Assembly (NCBI GenBank): GCA_013152435.1
Contig: JAADGJ010000060.1
Location: 1-62,851 of the forward strand
Length of the DNA: 62,851 nt
DNA from: Chloroflexota bacterium
Lineage (GTDB): Bacteria; Chloroflexota; Anaerolineae; DUEN01
Reading direction: 5' to 3'
Shown here: positions 8,231 through 17,562 of the stretch, one piece after another
Numbering within the stretch: the stretch's first letter is position 1
How the letters are laid out: each line of letters starts with the position of its first letter
Position numbers and translations under genes: made by a program
The notes under the pieces: model-generated
Told to the model about the DNA's origin: nothing
The model's input: the letters and a program-made list of their open reading frames with translations, nothing else
The model's database searches: none

Positions 8231-8950
8231 ATGCAACGCTACAAAACCATCCACCCCACACCCGGGGCCAACAACACAGATGGCACAGTCCTCATTGTGC
8301 CTCCCTTGACACGCGAGGCCTTCCGCCTGTTCGTGCCGCCAATTCTGATCGCCATCGGCCTGTGGGCCGGCGGATTCGCCTCCATCGCCACGGCCGTTCT
8401 AGTGCTACCGGCCTGGACTGTGCTCTACACGATCGGCTCTTCGCTCACCCTCTCACAGCTCGCCTATGCGCTCATGATGTATCGCCTGGAAGCCCAAAAA
8501 GAGCGCAATAGACACGAGGAAGCAATGGCCCAACTCAGCATCCAGAAGTCCGTCAGCATGGCACGGGCGCAGCTTGAGATTGAGCGACACGAGATCGCAG
8601 CCAAGGCGCTCACGGCATCGGCCACATCGCCGCTCGACGGCGGAACACTATGGGATATATCTGAGCAGGCTCTAATCGACGCTGTGCTCGACGCTTATCG
8701 TGTCGCTGGACCAGATGGCTACTTACCCAATGACAAAGAGTGTCCGTTCGGGCGCAGAGCCCTAGGCGGCCTGTACACAGAGATCCGCTACCGGCTGGCA
8801 AACCCGGGTGAGAAATTCGGCATCGCAGGATCGCCGCCGGTCGCCACATATGACAAGGGGTCAAAACGCTGGCATCTGAACCTCAAGGATTACCCCACAG
8901 CTGCTCAGGCACTACAGGCTCTCACCGGCAGACGCTGGCTGGCTCAGTAG
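8231..8950 (+). CDS. Predicted membrane protein with coiled coil, prophage
   Basis: A 239-residue protein of unknown family. Two hydrophobic helices (about residues 28-50 and 52-75) are followed by a charged helical or coiled-coil stretch (about 78-125) and a soluble C-terminal domain ending in an aromatic basic segment (KGSKRWHLNL). An earlier ATG at 8192 would put the terminator stem inside the coding region, so 8231 is preferred. It is the only gene rightward of int before the convergent late operon. It might act in superinfection exclusion or another lysogenic trait, but nothing in the sequence proves this. Confidence 0.65.
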   Translation: MQRYKTIHPTPGANNTDGTVLIVPPLTREAFRLFVPPILIAIGLWAGGFASIATAVLVLPAWTVLYTIGSSLTLSQLAYALMMYRLEAQKERNRHEEAMAQLSIQKSVSMARAQLEIERHEIAAKALTASATSPLDGGTLWDISEQALIDAVLDAYRVAGPDGYLPNDKECPFGRRALGGLYTEIRYRLANPGEKFGIAGSPPVATYDKGSKRWHLNLKDYPTAAQALQALTGRRWLAQ

Positions 8951-9004
8951 TCCCCTACTGACAGCTAACGACTCCCTGTTAATAGTTCACTACCACCCAT
9001 GGCC

Positions 9005-9041
9005 AGGGTGGTGGGGTGGCGCCACCACCACCCACCACCCT
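9005..9041. terminator. GC-rich hairpin between convergent genes
   Basis: AGGGTGGTGGG and CCCACCACCCT form the outer stem of a near-perfect palindrome in the gap between the rightward gene ending at 8950 and the leftward late operon ending at 9040. It probably terminates both directions, although no long T-tract follows. Confidence 0.6.
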
Positions 9042-9342
9042 ATTCACACCTCGTATTGAAGAACAACTGAACCACCCGGAAATCCTGCTCATTCACCTCA
9101 CAGTCCGGAACATTCGGCCACAGATCGGCTGCCGGATTGTATCTGGTATCCCCACACGTGCTGCCATACGCCATAGCAAGCGTACTGAAGTCCAGGATAT
9201 CTACCCTCGCGTCACCATTCACATCGCCAACACAACAAGCTACCGTTTTCTGCCCATCCTGGCCATCCTGCGCACTGGCAGCGAACCCCATCGCCAACAC
9301 AAGCACAAGAACCACCAGCAAAGAAACAAACTTCCACATCAT
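9040..9342 (-). CDS. Secreted protein with dockerin/EF-hand-like repeat
   Basis: A 100-residue protein. Residues 1-25 are a clear signal peptide (long Leu/Val core, cleavage near ASAQD). The mature part carries GDVNGDARVDILDFSTLA, a calcium-binding loop and helix as in type I dockerin repeats, followed by a degenerate second repeat (VPDCEVNEQDF). Three cysteines and a CC pair are present. The ATG overlaps the stop of the LuxR-type gene (ATGA) and follows AGGAGG. It is the last gene of the late operon, a usual place for lysogenic-conversion or lysis genes. The function is unknown; a cell-surface or extracellular role is inferred. Confidence 0.75.
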   Translation of the reverse strand: MMWKFVSLLVVLVLVLAMGFAASAQDGQDGQKTVACCVGDVNGDARVDILDFSTLAMAYGSTCGDTRYNPAADLWPNVPDCEVNEQDFRVVQLFFNTRCE

Positions 9343-9599
9343 GCACTCCTCCTGCTCATCACACCAGACAGCACAAGCAACTGACCAGCCTCCCGGGGTG
9401 TAATCGTACCATCAGCAACCATCATCAGCGCCAACTGCGGTCGACTTCCAGCCCCTGTTTTTCTGTACACAGCCGACATCGTGTTGTGTACTGTGCTGGC
9501 AGACACACCCAGACGCAGAGCAATCTCCAGATCGGTCAACCCGCACACGGCCAGAAGCGCAACCTCGAGCTCCCGTTCCGACAACAAATCGCCAACCAT
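9339..9599 (-). CDS. Small LuxR-type HTH protein
   Basis: An 86-residue protein consisting almost entirely of a GerE/LuxR DNA-binding domain: LLSERELEVALLAVCGLTDL begins the domain and the recognition helix is in VSASTVHNTMSAVYRKTG. No receiver or ligand domain is present. The start at 9599 follows the stop of the preceding gene by two bases, indicating coupling. Its place after the tail genes and before the secreted dockerin-like gene suggests it controls late or cargo expression, which is inference. Confidence 0.75.
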   Translation of the reverse strand: MVGDLLSERELEVALLAVCGLTDLEIALRLGVSASTVHNTMSAVYRKTGAGSRPQLALMMVADGTITPREAGQLLVLSGVMSRRSA

Positions 9600-9601
9600 C
9601 G

Positions 9602-9793
9602 TTAATCTATGGGCACAATCTCCACCCTTGGCTCTATCGTTCCCGGTCTCAGAATCACATATACTTCCATGCGGCATCGCTCCTCGTTCAACACCTCTTG
9701 GATCTTCTCCAGGCAACGCCGCGCCCGGGACTGCCTTTCTTGCTCCAACAGTGCTCTCGCCTCTTCAGGAGCAAGCGTGCCGTTCCTTCCCAT
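9602..9793 (-). CDS. Small helical protein of the late operon
   Basis: A 63-residue protein, unrecognised. It is mostly helical and charged (residues 8-45, rich in Glu and Arg), with a C-terminal beta-like segment (MEVYVILRPGTIEPRVEIV). AGGTGAG overlaps the stop of the tail-fibre gene and positions the ATG well. It sits between the tail tip/fibre gene and the LuxR-type gene, so it could be a fibre chaperone or an unrelated late gene. Confidence 0.65.
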   Translation of the reverse strand: MGRNGTLAPEEARALLEQERQSRARRCLEKIQEVLNEERCRMEVYVILRPGTIEPRVEIVPID

Positions 9794-9801
9794 CTCTCAC
9801 C

Positions 9802-12345
9802 TCACGGTTGCGTCGCTAGCGTCGTGACAGATCCATCGTCCCAAATGACGCACAATTGTGTCTTGCCAGTACCATCATCACGTGCGAATAGTCGCAGTGC
9901 ATCCGCTGGGGATGCAGATGGCGTCGTCATTTCCCTTAGCACGAGATCGCCGTTAAGGTCAAATTTACCGGCTGGAGATGTAGTATCGGCACCGATATCT
10001 CCCGCAGATGTAATAGTCAATCGATCAGAGCCCAGGTTGAAATCGCGTATTTTCAGACTATCATTGTCAGCACCGTCTACGACAAAACCCCACTTCCGAG
10101 CATCATTTTCAATCCGGATTGATGGAGATTTATCAACTCCCGTCGTCGACACTGTGATATATGTTGAGTATGCGCTTGTGAATATTGCGTTTTGAGCCAA
10201 CCCTCCGCTATTAACCTCTAATATCACTGTTGGAGCTGTGTTTATTCCAACTCTACCGGCCGAATCAATCCGCACCCTCTCCGCCCCGGCCGTGTAGAAG
10301 AACATGGCGTCTGATGCATTGGAGTATTGAATCCGCCCCATGTCTGCATTGTCGGTATCACCAAATTTGTAAACGAGTGATCCGACGGTTGATCCGATGA
10401 ACTGGACAACCGCGCTACCGGCCGTGTTGGTGATGAGCAAGACGCCGTTCGTTGTATCCAAACCAGCCGTTGGGGCCGTATAGCTCTTTGAGATGTGAGC
10501 TAGCATGACGGGCGATCCAATACCCACCCCCCATCTGCCGTTTGCATCTACAGCAGCCAATACGGTTCCCGCGCTATCCTGCCACTCCTGCAGATTCGCC
10601 GTCTGACTCGCAGCCCCTTTGACCGTGAGCGGCACGTCGGTCGCATCATTCGCTACAGCGAGCGATTGTCCGTATAGAGTAATGTTGCTGTCAACGCCAG
10701 AGTCACCAATTGCAAGCGAGATCCCGCTACTGCTCGCCGACGTTACATTGAGAATGTAATTTCCCTGAACTTGCCAGCTACCATTAACGCCCAGTTGGGC
10801 ATAGGTGGCACCTGTCGAGTCGAGCGTGCTCAGATAAATCGTGCCGGTATATGGGCTTGCCACGGGCTCCGCCTGGATATACAGCACGACCGTGTCAAAG
10901 AAGCGCTTCGCCTTCATGTAGGCCAGCACAGAGTTCGTGGAGTGCTCCACGAACTCCACGCCGTTCGCCTGCGCTGCACTGAACACCACCTGATAGCCCG
11001 TCTCTGACAGCGCTCGCACACCTCCAGCAGCCGGCGGCAAATCATAGGCCACACCGGCCCCGCCACCACCACCCGTCCCGCCAGCCCCGCCTGTACCGGC
11101 TCGCCCGGACACCACACCCGCCAGAACCTGCCCAATGCCGGGACTCCGGTCACCAAACCGTATCTCATACGCCAGGTTACCCTCAATCATCCGGGTGACC
11201 ACATCCGTAATCAAAAACGATCCGCTCACCCCGGCCACAGAGTTGACGATGCTCACGTACTGCCCCGGCTCCAGACCCTGCTCCAGCGTGACCAGCCGGC
11301 CGCTATACCGACTATCTGCATACTGCGCCAGCAGCGCATCCGCCAAAGCTTCCGCCTTCGTCTGGCTCGTAATCGTCTTATCCTCCACGATGTAGTCGAA
11401 CCAGCGCCCAAACTTCGTGTAACTCGACGAATCGCTCCGCTGCGCCGTCACATGCACATCGTACGTATACACCACCTCAATGTTGCTCGTCCCAGCCGCT
11501 GGTGCTGTCGCAAACCGCAACACCCCATCCACGTAATTCACATACACGTCGTATCCGGACGAATCCACAAAATCCGTCCCAACAGATTGCGCCGCGCCAT
11601 CCACCTCCACGCTCACCACCGACCGCACCGGCCGATTCGTGAGCCTGAACATCGTCGTCGTTCCATCACCGCTGAAACTCTCCGTAACCGGATCGCTTGC
11701 CCTGATCCCTCCTCGCACCGTGATCCGGTTGCGAATATCGCTGGCGTCCTCCTCGAACTGCCACGAATCCTCCAGATAACCAAACGTCGTCACATTGTCC
11801 GGGCTGTCGCTCAGCCCAAACGGAGCCGCCGTCGCCGACTCGCCGTGGTAGTGCACGTCCTTGTTCGGATCCACATACCACACATACCCAGTGAGATCGG
11901 CGATCTTCTGCATCGCCTCGTAGAGCGTGACGTTATTAAAGCTCACGCTCTCGATCGTGCCCGAGGACGCCACGCTCGTCGTCGTGAACCCCTCAGCCCC
12001 CAGATACGTGCTGATGAGATCCTGGATGATCGCCTGATCCGTTTGGTTCAGATAATGCTCGTCCACGAGCTTCGTGCGGAACAGTAGCGAATAATCCTCG
12101 CACTCCGCCACATAAATCGTCCCCGTGCCCGCCACGATATCCCGCTTCACACTGACAATGTACCCGGCGAACAACTTCGTTGTCCCATCCTGGATCACAA
12201 TCTCCTGCCACGCCGACGGCGTGAAGCCATAAAACTCCAGCCGGCACGAATCCGTAACCTCCCCCAGCGTCCGCCGGATCTCCAGGCTCTCATAAACCAC
12301 ATTCGCCGTGCGGTCGACACCACCAACCGTCACCGTCAACGCCAT
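9802..12345 (-). CDS. Tail tip (hub-like) and tail-fibre fusion protein
   Basis: An 847-residue protein downstream of the tape measure. Residues 1-400 resemble phage baseplate-hub or tail-tip proteins (early VGGVDRTANVVYESLEIRR, repeated beta strands, and a segment VTLYEAMQKIADLTGYVWYV). A Gly-rich linker follows near 415-440, and the rest has the beta-rich repeated style of receptor-binding fibres (EWQDSAGTVLAAVDANGRWG, AERVRIDSAGRVGINTAP). The C-terminal third is less GC-rich than its neighbours, consistent with exchange of host-range modules. In siphophages this position holds the tail-associated protein. Confidence 0.8.
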   Translation of the reverse strand: MALTVTVGGVDRTANVVYESLEIRRTLGEVTDSCRLEFYGFTPSAWQEIVIQDGTTKLFAGYIVSVKRDIVAGTGTIYVAECEDYSLLFRTKLVDEHYLNQTDQAIIQDLISTYLGAEGFTTTSVASSGTIESVSFNNVTLYEAMQKIADLTGYVWYVDPNKDVHYHGESATAAPFGLSDSPDNVTTFGYLEDSWQFEEDASDIRNRITVRGGIRASDPVTESFSGDGTTTMFRLTNRPVRSVVSVEVDGAAQSVGTDFVDSSGYDVYVNYVDGVLRFATAPAAGTSNIEVVYTYDVHVTAQRSDSSSYTKFGRWFDYIVEDKTITSQTKAEALADALLAQYADSRYSGRLVTLEQGLEPGQYVSIVNSVAGVSGSFLITDVVTRMIEGNLAYEIRFGDRSPGIGQVLAGVVSGRAGTGGAGGTGGGGGAGVAYDLPPAAGGVRALSETGYQVVFSAAQANGVEFVEHSTNSVLAYMKAKRFFDTVVLYIQAEPVASPYTGTIYLSTLDSTGATYAQLGVNGSWQVQGNYILNVTSASSSGISLAIGDSGVDSNITLYGQSLAVANDATDVPLTVKGAASQTANLQEWQDSAGTVLAAVDANGRWGVGIGSPVMLAHISKSYTAPTAGLDTTNGVLLITNTAGSAVVQFIGSTVGSLVYKFGDTDNADMGRIQYSNASDAMFFYTAGAERVRIDSAGRVGINTAPTVILEVNSGGLAQNAIFTSAYSTYITVSTTGVDKSPSIRIENDARKWGFVVDGADNDSLKIRDFNLGSDRLTITSAGDIGADTTSPAGKFDLNGDLVLREMTTPSASPADALRLFARDDGTGKTQLCVIWDDGSVTTLATQP

Positions 12346-12386
12346 CGCCTCGCGCTCCCCGCTACCTGCTCCCTGCTATCGGCGGC

Positions 12387-15300
12387 TTACCGCAACCTCA
12401 CCCCTGCCTGCACCATCTCTCTCACGATCGCCCTCGCCAACGCCTCGGCGCTATCCCGATCGCCGCCCTGGACGTGAACATCCACGTTGTACACATTCCC
12501 ACCGTATCCGCCGCCGGCCAGCGCAAACGCGGGCATTCCGCTTCCAGGCATCAGATCACGCAACGCCTGGCTGGCAGCCCCCATGCGCTGCCTGATGCCC
12601 AGCGCCAGCCCCTCCGGAAGCGCCCGGCCTATCTCTACAAACACCCTGGACGGCGACGACACACCCAACTCATGCTGCGCCATCTTGGCTGCCTCCCGGG
12701 CCATTATCGCCGCCTCATTCGTGACCTCGTCAAGAGCATCGCTCATTCCCGTGGCCAATCCTTGCCCAATCGCCTGGCCAGCCTGCTGGGCGATCTGCGC
12801 CACTGACCCAGGCACTGATGGATACAGGGCAAAGTCCGCCAATCCACGGGCCAAACCTCTCATCATCGCCGCCCCGGCTTCGTAGAATGAAGCAGCCTGA
12901 TCCCCCAGCGCATCTGCAAACGCCCTGAATAGATCCAACACGGCCTGCATAAACGCCTGGATCTGATCCAACGTTGGCATCGTCGTACCACCAAGATCGG
13001 ACAGGAAGCTCAGCGCAGCCTGGAACCCGCCCACGATCCGCTGTAAGACATCGGAGAAATTGGCCACCAACTCCGCCGCCTGCGGATCCAACGTATTGAT
13101 AATCCAATCCCGCCAGGAGTTGATCGCACGCAACAGCGCCAGATTGAACGCCTGCAACTGCCTGTCGAAAGCGCTTCCCACCACACCACCATTCGGCCCG
13201 GCCAACCAGCCGGCCAAATTCGTATCCATCAGATCCTGGAAAAGTCGCAGCATATCCCCCAACCCGCTCGCCAACGACCCCAGCGCCTCCCCAAAGGCGC
13301 CTACCGTATCCAAAACCTCATTACTCAACTGCGTAACCACAAACTGATACGCCCTGGCCACCACCTGGCGCACACCATCCATGAACGCAGCAATCGCCGC
13401 CTCGCTGGGAGCAACATACGTCACCAGACCACGCAACAGATCCAGCGTGCTCCCCAAACCATCCGCCAGCGAACCAATTGCCCCTCCCCACTGCTCCATC
13501 AGATCCGTAGACATTCGCTGGAACTGAGACAGAATCCAATTACGGAACGCAAACATCAATCCCTGCACATCCCTCATGAACCTCCGGATATTCCCAGTTC
13601 CACGAACATTCACATACTCATGCAGACCACCCAACAGATCCAGTGCACTCCCAAGTCCACCCGCAAGAGACCCTATGGCCCCACCCCACGCGTCGATCAA
13701 CTCCGTGGACAGGCGAGGGAACTGCTGCAAAACCCAATTCCTGATCGCAAACACCAATCCCTGCACATCCCTCATGAACCTACGAATGTTCCCTGTCCCA
13801 CGGACATTCACATACTCGTGCAATCCGCCAAGCAAATCGAGGGCACTTCCCAAGCCATCCGCCAGCGAACCGATCGCATTCCCCCAGGCATCGATCAGAC
13901 TCGTGGACAGATGCGGGAACTGCCGCAAAACCCAATTCCTGATCGCAAACACCACCCCCTGCACATCCCTCATGAACCTACGAATGTTCCCCGTACCTCG
14001 GACGTTCACATAGAATCGAAGCCTACCCAGCAGATCCAGCGCATCCCCAAGCCCACTCACCATATCACCCACAGCAGCCATAAACTTCCTGGACGCGGCA
14101 AGCCCCATCTCACTGAAATCTCGCGCCATTGCGGACACGGCATCGATCAACCATCCAGCAAACTCCACGATCTCACGAGTCGTACGACGCACATACGTAG
14201 GCGCACGGAACCGCCTCAGATCGTCCAGATATGACACCACACCACCGATCGCATCTACCACCTTTGGCACGGCCTCTATCAGAATCCTCGCCTTCTTCAA
14301 CCCATCGCCCACATACGCATCCGCAGTTTCCACCACAAGATCCATCATCCTCATCGCCGCCTCAAACACTTCCCTCGCCCGCCGGTACCATCCGGGAGAC
14401 AACCGCCAGCGACGAAGCGCATCCTGCATGCCCACAAGGTTATCAACGGCCTTATCAAGAGCCTCTACGATTTCACTGAATGCACTCACATCATCAGTAG
14501 AGGATACCTTCAACGACACGCTGAGTGCATCTCGAACCCTCTTTGCCCCCCTCTTGATCCCAATCGCAAATCCAAGCATCGTGTTCTCGCCAATCTCTAT
14601 GAAAACTCTTGATGGCGAGTGCATACCCAACGCCGCCTTAGCTGCACTGATCGCACTAGAGACGACCCCCTTGGCTGCAGACGCTAACGCCGCTGCTTTA
14701 CTCTTTACACCGCTGATCATGCTGTCAATCAATGCAGCACCTACCCCATGTAAGCTAAAATTGCTAATGGCGGACCTAACGTTGTACAGCATCTGGCGCA
14801 CAGTCGCCAGAAGATTGTCCATCTTGATCTTGGCCGCATCATACATCTCCTGGAACTTCTGTCCTGCCTCACCAGGAAGATCGGCGAACGTGTTGACGAT
14901 TGCCTGAAACAGACTGGTGATGATAGCTGTTTCCATCTTCAGGAAATTGCCGAGAATTGCGATCGCTCCATCAGCCATCGCTTTAATCGCCTGCTTTGCA
15001 TGCTCTAAAGCGACACTGTAATCTCCTTCGATCAGAGCCTTGATCGCGGCTACCACCTCCTCAAACACAGTACGCAGCGTAGTAAAGAAGACCGTGGCAG
15101 ACCGTACCACCGATCCGACAACTGTTGGCACGGCCCCCATAATCGCCGCTAGTGTCTCGCCAAACAGCTTCACTGCTATCACCAGGGTAGTACCTAGCAG
15201 CTTTGCCAACGGTTCTAGGACAGGTCTGGCAGCCTCCCATAACGCCTGGAACTCTGGCCCCATCTTCGCAAACTCGGCGATCATATCCTGAAACGCCGTA

Positions 15301-17369
15301 ATGATCCGATCAACCGTGGGGCCGAAATACTCCGCCAGTAGCCCCCATACCTCCTGCATCCTACCAACAGCTTCCGAGAACATCGTTTGCGTCTGAATCA
15401 CCGAAGAAGCCAGACCCTCTTGGGAAAACCAACTCCGTATCTGCTCCAGAACAGGCTGCATGGCCGACCATGTGCTCTGCAGCGCATTCTGGAGCCCACC
15501 CCATGCCACATTCCATTGCTCCTGCAAGACCGACAAAGCCGTCGGAAGGTTGGCCTCCAGCCACACCTTAGCTTCAGCCAACACGCTCTGAATCGTTGTC
15601 CAGGCCGTCGATAACGCAGCCTGAACAGCAGGCCACACACTTTCCCAGATGCCTTGCAACGCAGCCAGTGCCGTTGGGATCGTTGTCTCCAAAAAAGACA
15701 GCATCGCCTCTAGCGTAGGCGCCATCCCCTCCCACACGCTCGCCACTACCTGGCCAACCGCGCCCCATACTGTCTCAAATGCTGACTGCCATATCCCCAC
15801 CGCAGCCGGCAGTACACTCCCAAGCCATCCCCTGATCTGCTCAACCAGCGGAGCCATCACCTCCACAGCCTGCTGTACACGCGGGGCTAGCACCCCCCAA
15901 ACCTCCTGCCATACACCAAACAGCACATCTACTGCCTGCGGAATCGCCTCCTGCAGCCACCCGCGAATCGTCTCCACCAATGGCCCTATCATCTGCTGAG
16001 CCGTCGACACGACCGCCTGCATTCCAGTCCATGCCGTTTCCCATCCAGTTCGTAAAATTTCTACCGCCTGCGGGATTACCGTCCCAAACCAACTCCCTAT
16101 CTGCTCTATAACTGGAGATAATGTGCTCAGCAGGGAGCCAACCTCATCACGGAATCGCACCAAAGCATCTCGCAGCTGATCGCTGCTAGGCACAGCCTCT
16201 GCAAGCACGCCGATCCATTCCGTCAACCTTTGCACCATCGGTGTCAGGAAATTCTCAATCAACGGCGTGCCCACGTTAATCATCAACGCCTCCAGCGAAC
16301 CCTGTAACTGCTCCCATGCCGCCGAGAGCCCTTTTGTCCGAGCATTTGCCACCTCCTGCGCCGTTGCTGCATTGGCGATCGCCTGTGTCATGTCATCCCA
16401 ACCCTGTACGCCCTCAGCCAACAGCGTCTGCAACGCCTTCATGCCGTATGTGCCAGCCAACGTCTGAGCATATTGCTGCTTCTGCTTATCCGTGAGGCCT
16501 GCAAAGGAGGTGGAAAGCTGGGCGATGATATCCCGCATGGGTAACATCTTCCCCTGGGCATCAAACAGGGAGACACCCAATTCCAGCAACGCCTCCTGGG
16601 TCTTCTTCGTCGGTGACAGCAGATTGGCGAACATCGACTTCAGAGCCGTGCCCGCTTCCGCTCCCCGAATGCCTCGCGTACTCAAAATTGCCAGCGCCGT
16701 ATTCGTTTCCTCCAGCGACAGCCCCATTGCCGCTGACGTCGGGCCCACATTTTGTAAAGCCTCTGCCAGATCAGCAACGGATGCCACGGATGCGTCGGCA
16801 GCACCCACAAAGTTGTTGGCGATCTGTGTGGCTTGCTCAGCACTGAGGTTAAATGTTGCCATAGAAACGGCGACCACATCCGACGCCTGCGCCAGATCCA
16901 GCTCGCTCGCAGCCGCCAGGTCAACCGCCGCACGCAACGCCCCCGAGAGCGACGTCGTGCCCTCCAAATACCCCTGCAGATCCCCAAAGATCTGCTTCGT
17001 GTTCAGCCCGGCCTTGTAGAAATTCGTCATCGCATCGGCCGCCTCGCTGGCGCTGATCCCAACCAACTCCGTATCCGCACCAACCGCAACCGCTGCCTGT
17101 CGCAGATCTCCCAGCGCCGTCCCCGAAGAACGCGCCGCCACCGCTAGCACATTCATCTGTGCTTCGAAATCCGCCGCCACTTGAGAACTCTTCATCCCAA
17201 AACCGACGATGGCGGCCCCCATCGTCGCCGTTGCGCCGATGAGTGCCGCCTTACCTACGCCAGCGAACTTTCGGATTCCGTTGTCGGCCCGAGCCATCTC
17301 CCGCTGAAACTCGCCTATATCCGCCCCAACCGACACGAACAGCCGGGCCGCTTCAGAGCCTAGAGCCAC
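12387..17369 (-). CDS. Tail tape measure protein, TP901-like
   Basis: A 1660-residue protein, the largest gene of the element. The N-terminus (about residues 50-360) matches the TP901 core: DFEAQMNVLAVAARSSGTAL, ASEAADAMTNFYKAGLNTKQ and TGTALKSMFANLLSPTKK-like segments. A Trp-rich repeat region lies around 400-700, a hydrophobic stretch near 740-790 and three 66-residue tandem repeats near 1110-1310. Two SPSRVFIEIG/SPSRVFVEIG segments mark the C-terminal half. It sets tail length and is ejected during infection. At roughly 1.5 angstrom per residue it predicts a tail near 250 nm. Confidence 0.95.
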   Translation of the reverse strand: MALGSEAARLFVSVGADIGEFQREMARADNGIRKFAGVGKAALIGATATMGAAIVGFGMKSSQVAADFEAQMNVLAVAARSSGTALGDLRQAAVAVGADTELVGISASEAADAMTNFYKAGLNTKQIFGDLQGYLEGTTSLSGALRAAVDLAAASELDLAQASDVVAVSMATFNLSAEQATQIANNFVGAADASVASVADLAEALQNVGPTSAAMGLSLEETNTALAILSTRGIRGAEAGTALKSMFANLLSPTKKTQEALLELGVSLFDAQGKMLPMRDIIAQLSTSFAGLTDKQKQQYAQTLAGTYGMKALQTLLAEGVQGWDDMTQAIANAATAQEVANARTKGLSAAWEQLQGSLEALMINVGTPLIENFLTPMVQRLTEWIGVLAEAVPSSDQLRDALVRFRDEVGSLLSTLSPVIEQIGSWFGTVIPQAVEILRTGWETAWTGMQAVVSTAQQMIGPLVETIRGWLQEAIPQAVDVLFGVWQEVWGVLAPRVQQAVEVMAPLVEQIRGWLGSVLPAAVGIWQSAFETVWGAVGQVVASVWEGMAPTLEAMLSFLETTIPTALAALQGIWESVWPAVQAALSTAWTTIQSVLAEAKVWLEANLPTALSVLQEQWNVAWGGLQNALQSTWSAMQPVLEQIRSWFSQEGLASSVIQTQTMFSEAVGRMQEVWGLLAEYFGPTVDRIITAFQDMIAEFAKMGPEFQALWEAARPVLEPLAKLLGTTLVIAVKLFGETLAAIMGAVPTVVGSVVRSATVFFTTLRTVFEEVVAAIKALIEGDYSVALEHAKQAIKAMADGAIAILGNFLKMETAIITSLFQAIVNTFADLPGEAGQKFQEMYDAAKIKMDNLLATVRQMLYNVRSAISNFSLHGVGAALIDSMISGVKSKAAALASAAKGVVSSAISAAKAALGMHSPSRVFIEIGENTMLGFAIGIKRGAKRVRDALSVSLKVSSTDDVSAFSEIVEALDKAVDNLVGMQDALRRWRLSPGWYRRAREVFEAAMRMMDLVVETADAYVGDGLKKARILIEAVPKVVDAIGGVVSYLDDLRRFRAPTYVRRTTREIVEFAGWLIDAVSAMARDFSEMGLAASRKFMAAVGDMVSGLGDALDLLGRLRFYVNVRGTGNIRRFMRDVQGVVFAIRNWVLRQFPHLSTSLIDAWGNAIGSLADGLGSALDLLGGLHEYVNVRGTGNIRRFMRDVQGLVFAIRNWVLQQFPRLSTELIDAWGGAIGSLAGGLGSALDLLGGLHEYVNVRGTGNIRRFMRDVQGLMFAFRNWILSQFQRMSTDLMEQWGGAIGSLADGLGSTLDLLRGLVTYVAPSEAAIAAFMDGVRQVVARAYQFVVTQLSNEVLDTVGAFGEALGSLASGLGDMLRLFQDLMDTNLAGWLAGPNGGVVGSAFDRQLQAFNLALLRAINSWRDWIINTLDPQAAELVANFSDVLQRIVGGFQAALSFLSDLGGTTMPTLDQIQAFMQAVLDLFRAFADALGDQAASFYEAGAAMMRGLARGLADFALYPSVPGSVAQIAQQAGQAIGQGLATGMSDALDEVTNEAAIMAREAAKMAQHELGVSSPSRVFVEIGRALPEGLALGIRQRMGAASQALRDLMPGSGMPAFALAGGGYGGNVYNVDVHVQGGDRDSAEALARAIVREMVQAGVRLR
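13437..14035 (-). repeat. Three 198-bp tandem repeats in the tape measure gene
   Basis: A 66-residue unit starting YVNVRGTGNIRRFMRDVQG recurs at 198-bp spacing (anchor points about 13562, 13760 and 13958). The copies are also very similar at the DNA level, showing recent duplication or gene conversion. Confidence 0.9.
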
Positions 17370-17552
17370 CTACCGCCTCCTGATCGCACGCCGTGCCCGG
17401 GCACGCTGCTCTGCCCTCTTGCGCTCTCGCTTCCGCTCGTGCTCCCGCAACTGCTCCAGCGCCACCCAATACGTGAACTCAGCCGTACTCATGCGCTGGC
17501 GGAGCTCGGCTACCGTCATTCCCAACCGCTCCGCCAGCGCAAACTCAAACAT
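17370..17552 (-). CDS. Tail assembly chaperone, downstream (T) part
   Basis: A 60-residue reading frame starting MFEFALAERLGMTVAELRQRM. The pattern VAELRQRMSTAEFTYWVALE is that of the GpT/DUF4035 domain, followed by an extremely basic tail (ERKRERKRAEQRARARR). It lies between the first chaperone and the tape measure gene, where double-stranded DNA phages usually make a frameshifted fusion. Its frame is +1 relative to the upstream gene and stays open across the stop. It may be made only as the C-terminus of a fusion, although ATG at 17552 could also initiate it. Confidence 0.8.
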   Translation of the reverse strand: MFEFALAERLGMTVAELRQRMSTAEFTYWVALEQLREHERKRERKRAEQRARARRAIRRR

Positions 17553-17556
17553 CAAA

Positions 17557-17562
17557 TCAGGA
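17557..17562 (-). promoter_or_regulatory. Candidate programmed +1 frameshift site (TCC TGA T)
   Basis: The upstream chaperone ends with codon TCC then stop TGA followed by T. Skipping one base after TCC enters the open T frame. TCC-TGA-T is the shift sequence known from eukaryotic antizyme; +1 shifting at Pro or Ser codons before UGA is also known in phage structural genes. Confidence 0.5.

Noticed and set aside
13437-14035. Repeats in the tape measure gene as a CRISPR array
   Set aside because: The units are 198 bp, in frame, contiguous and coding; no spacer structure.
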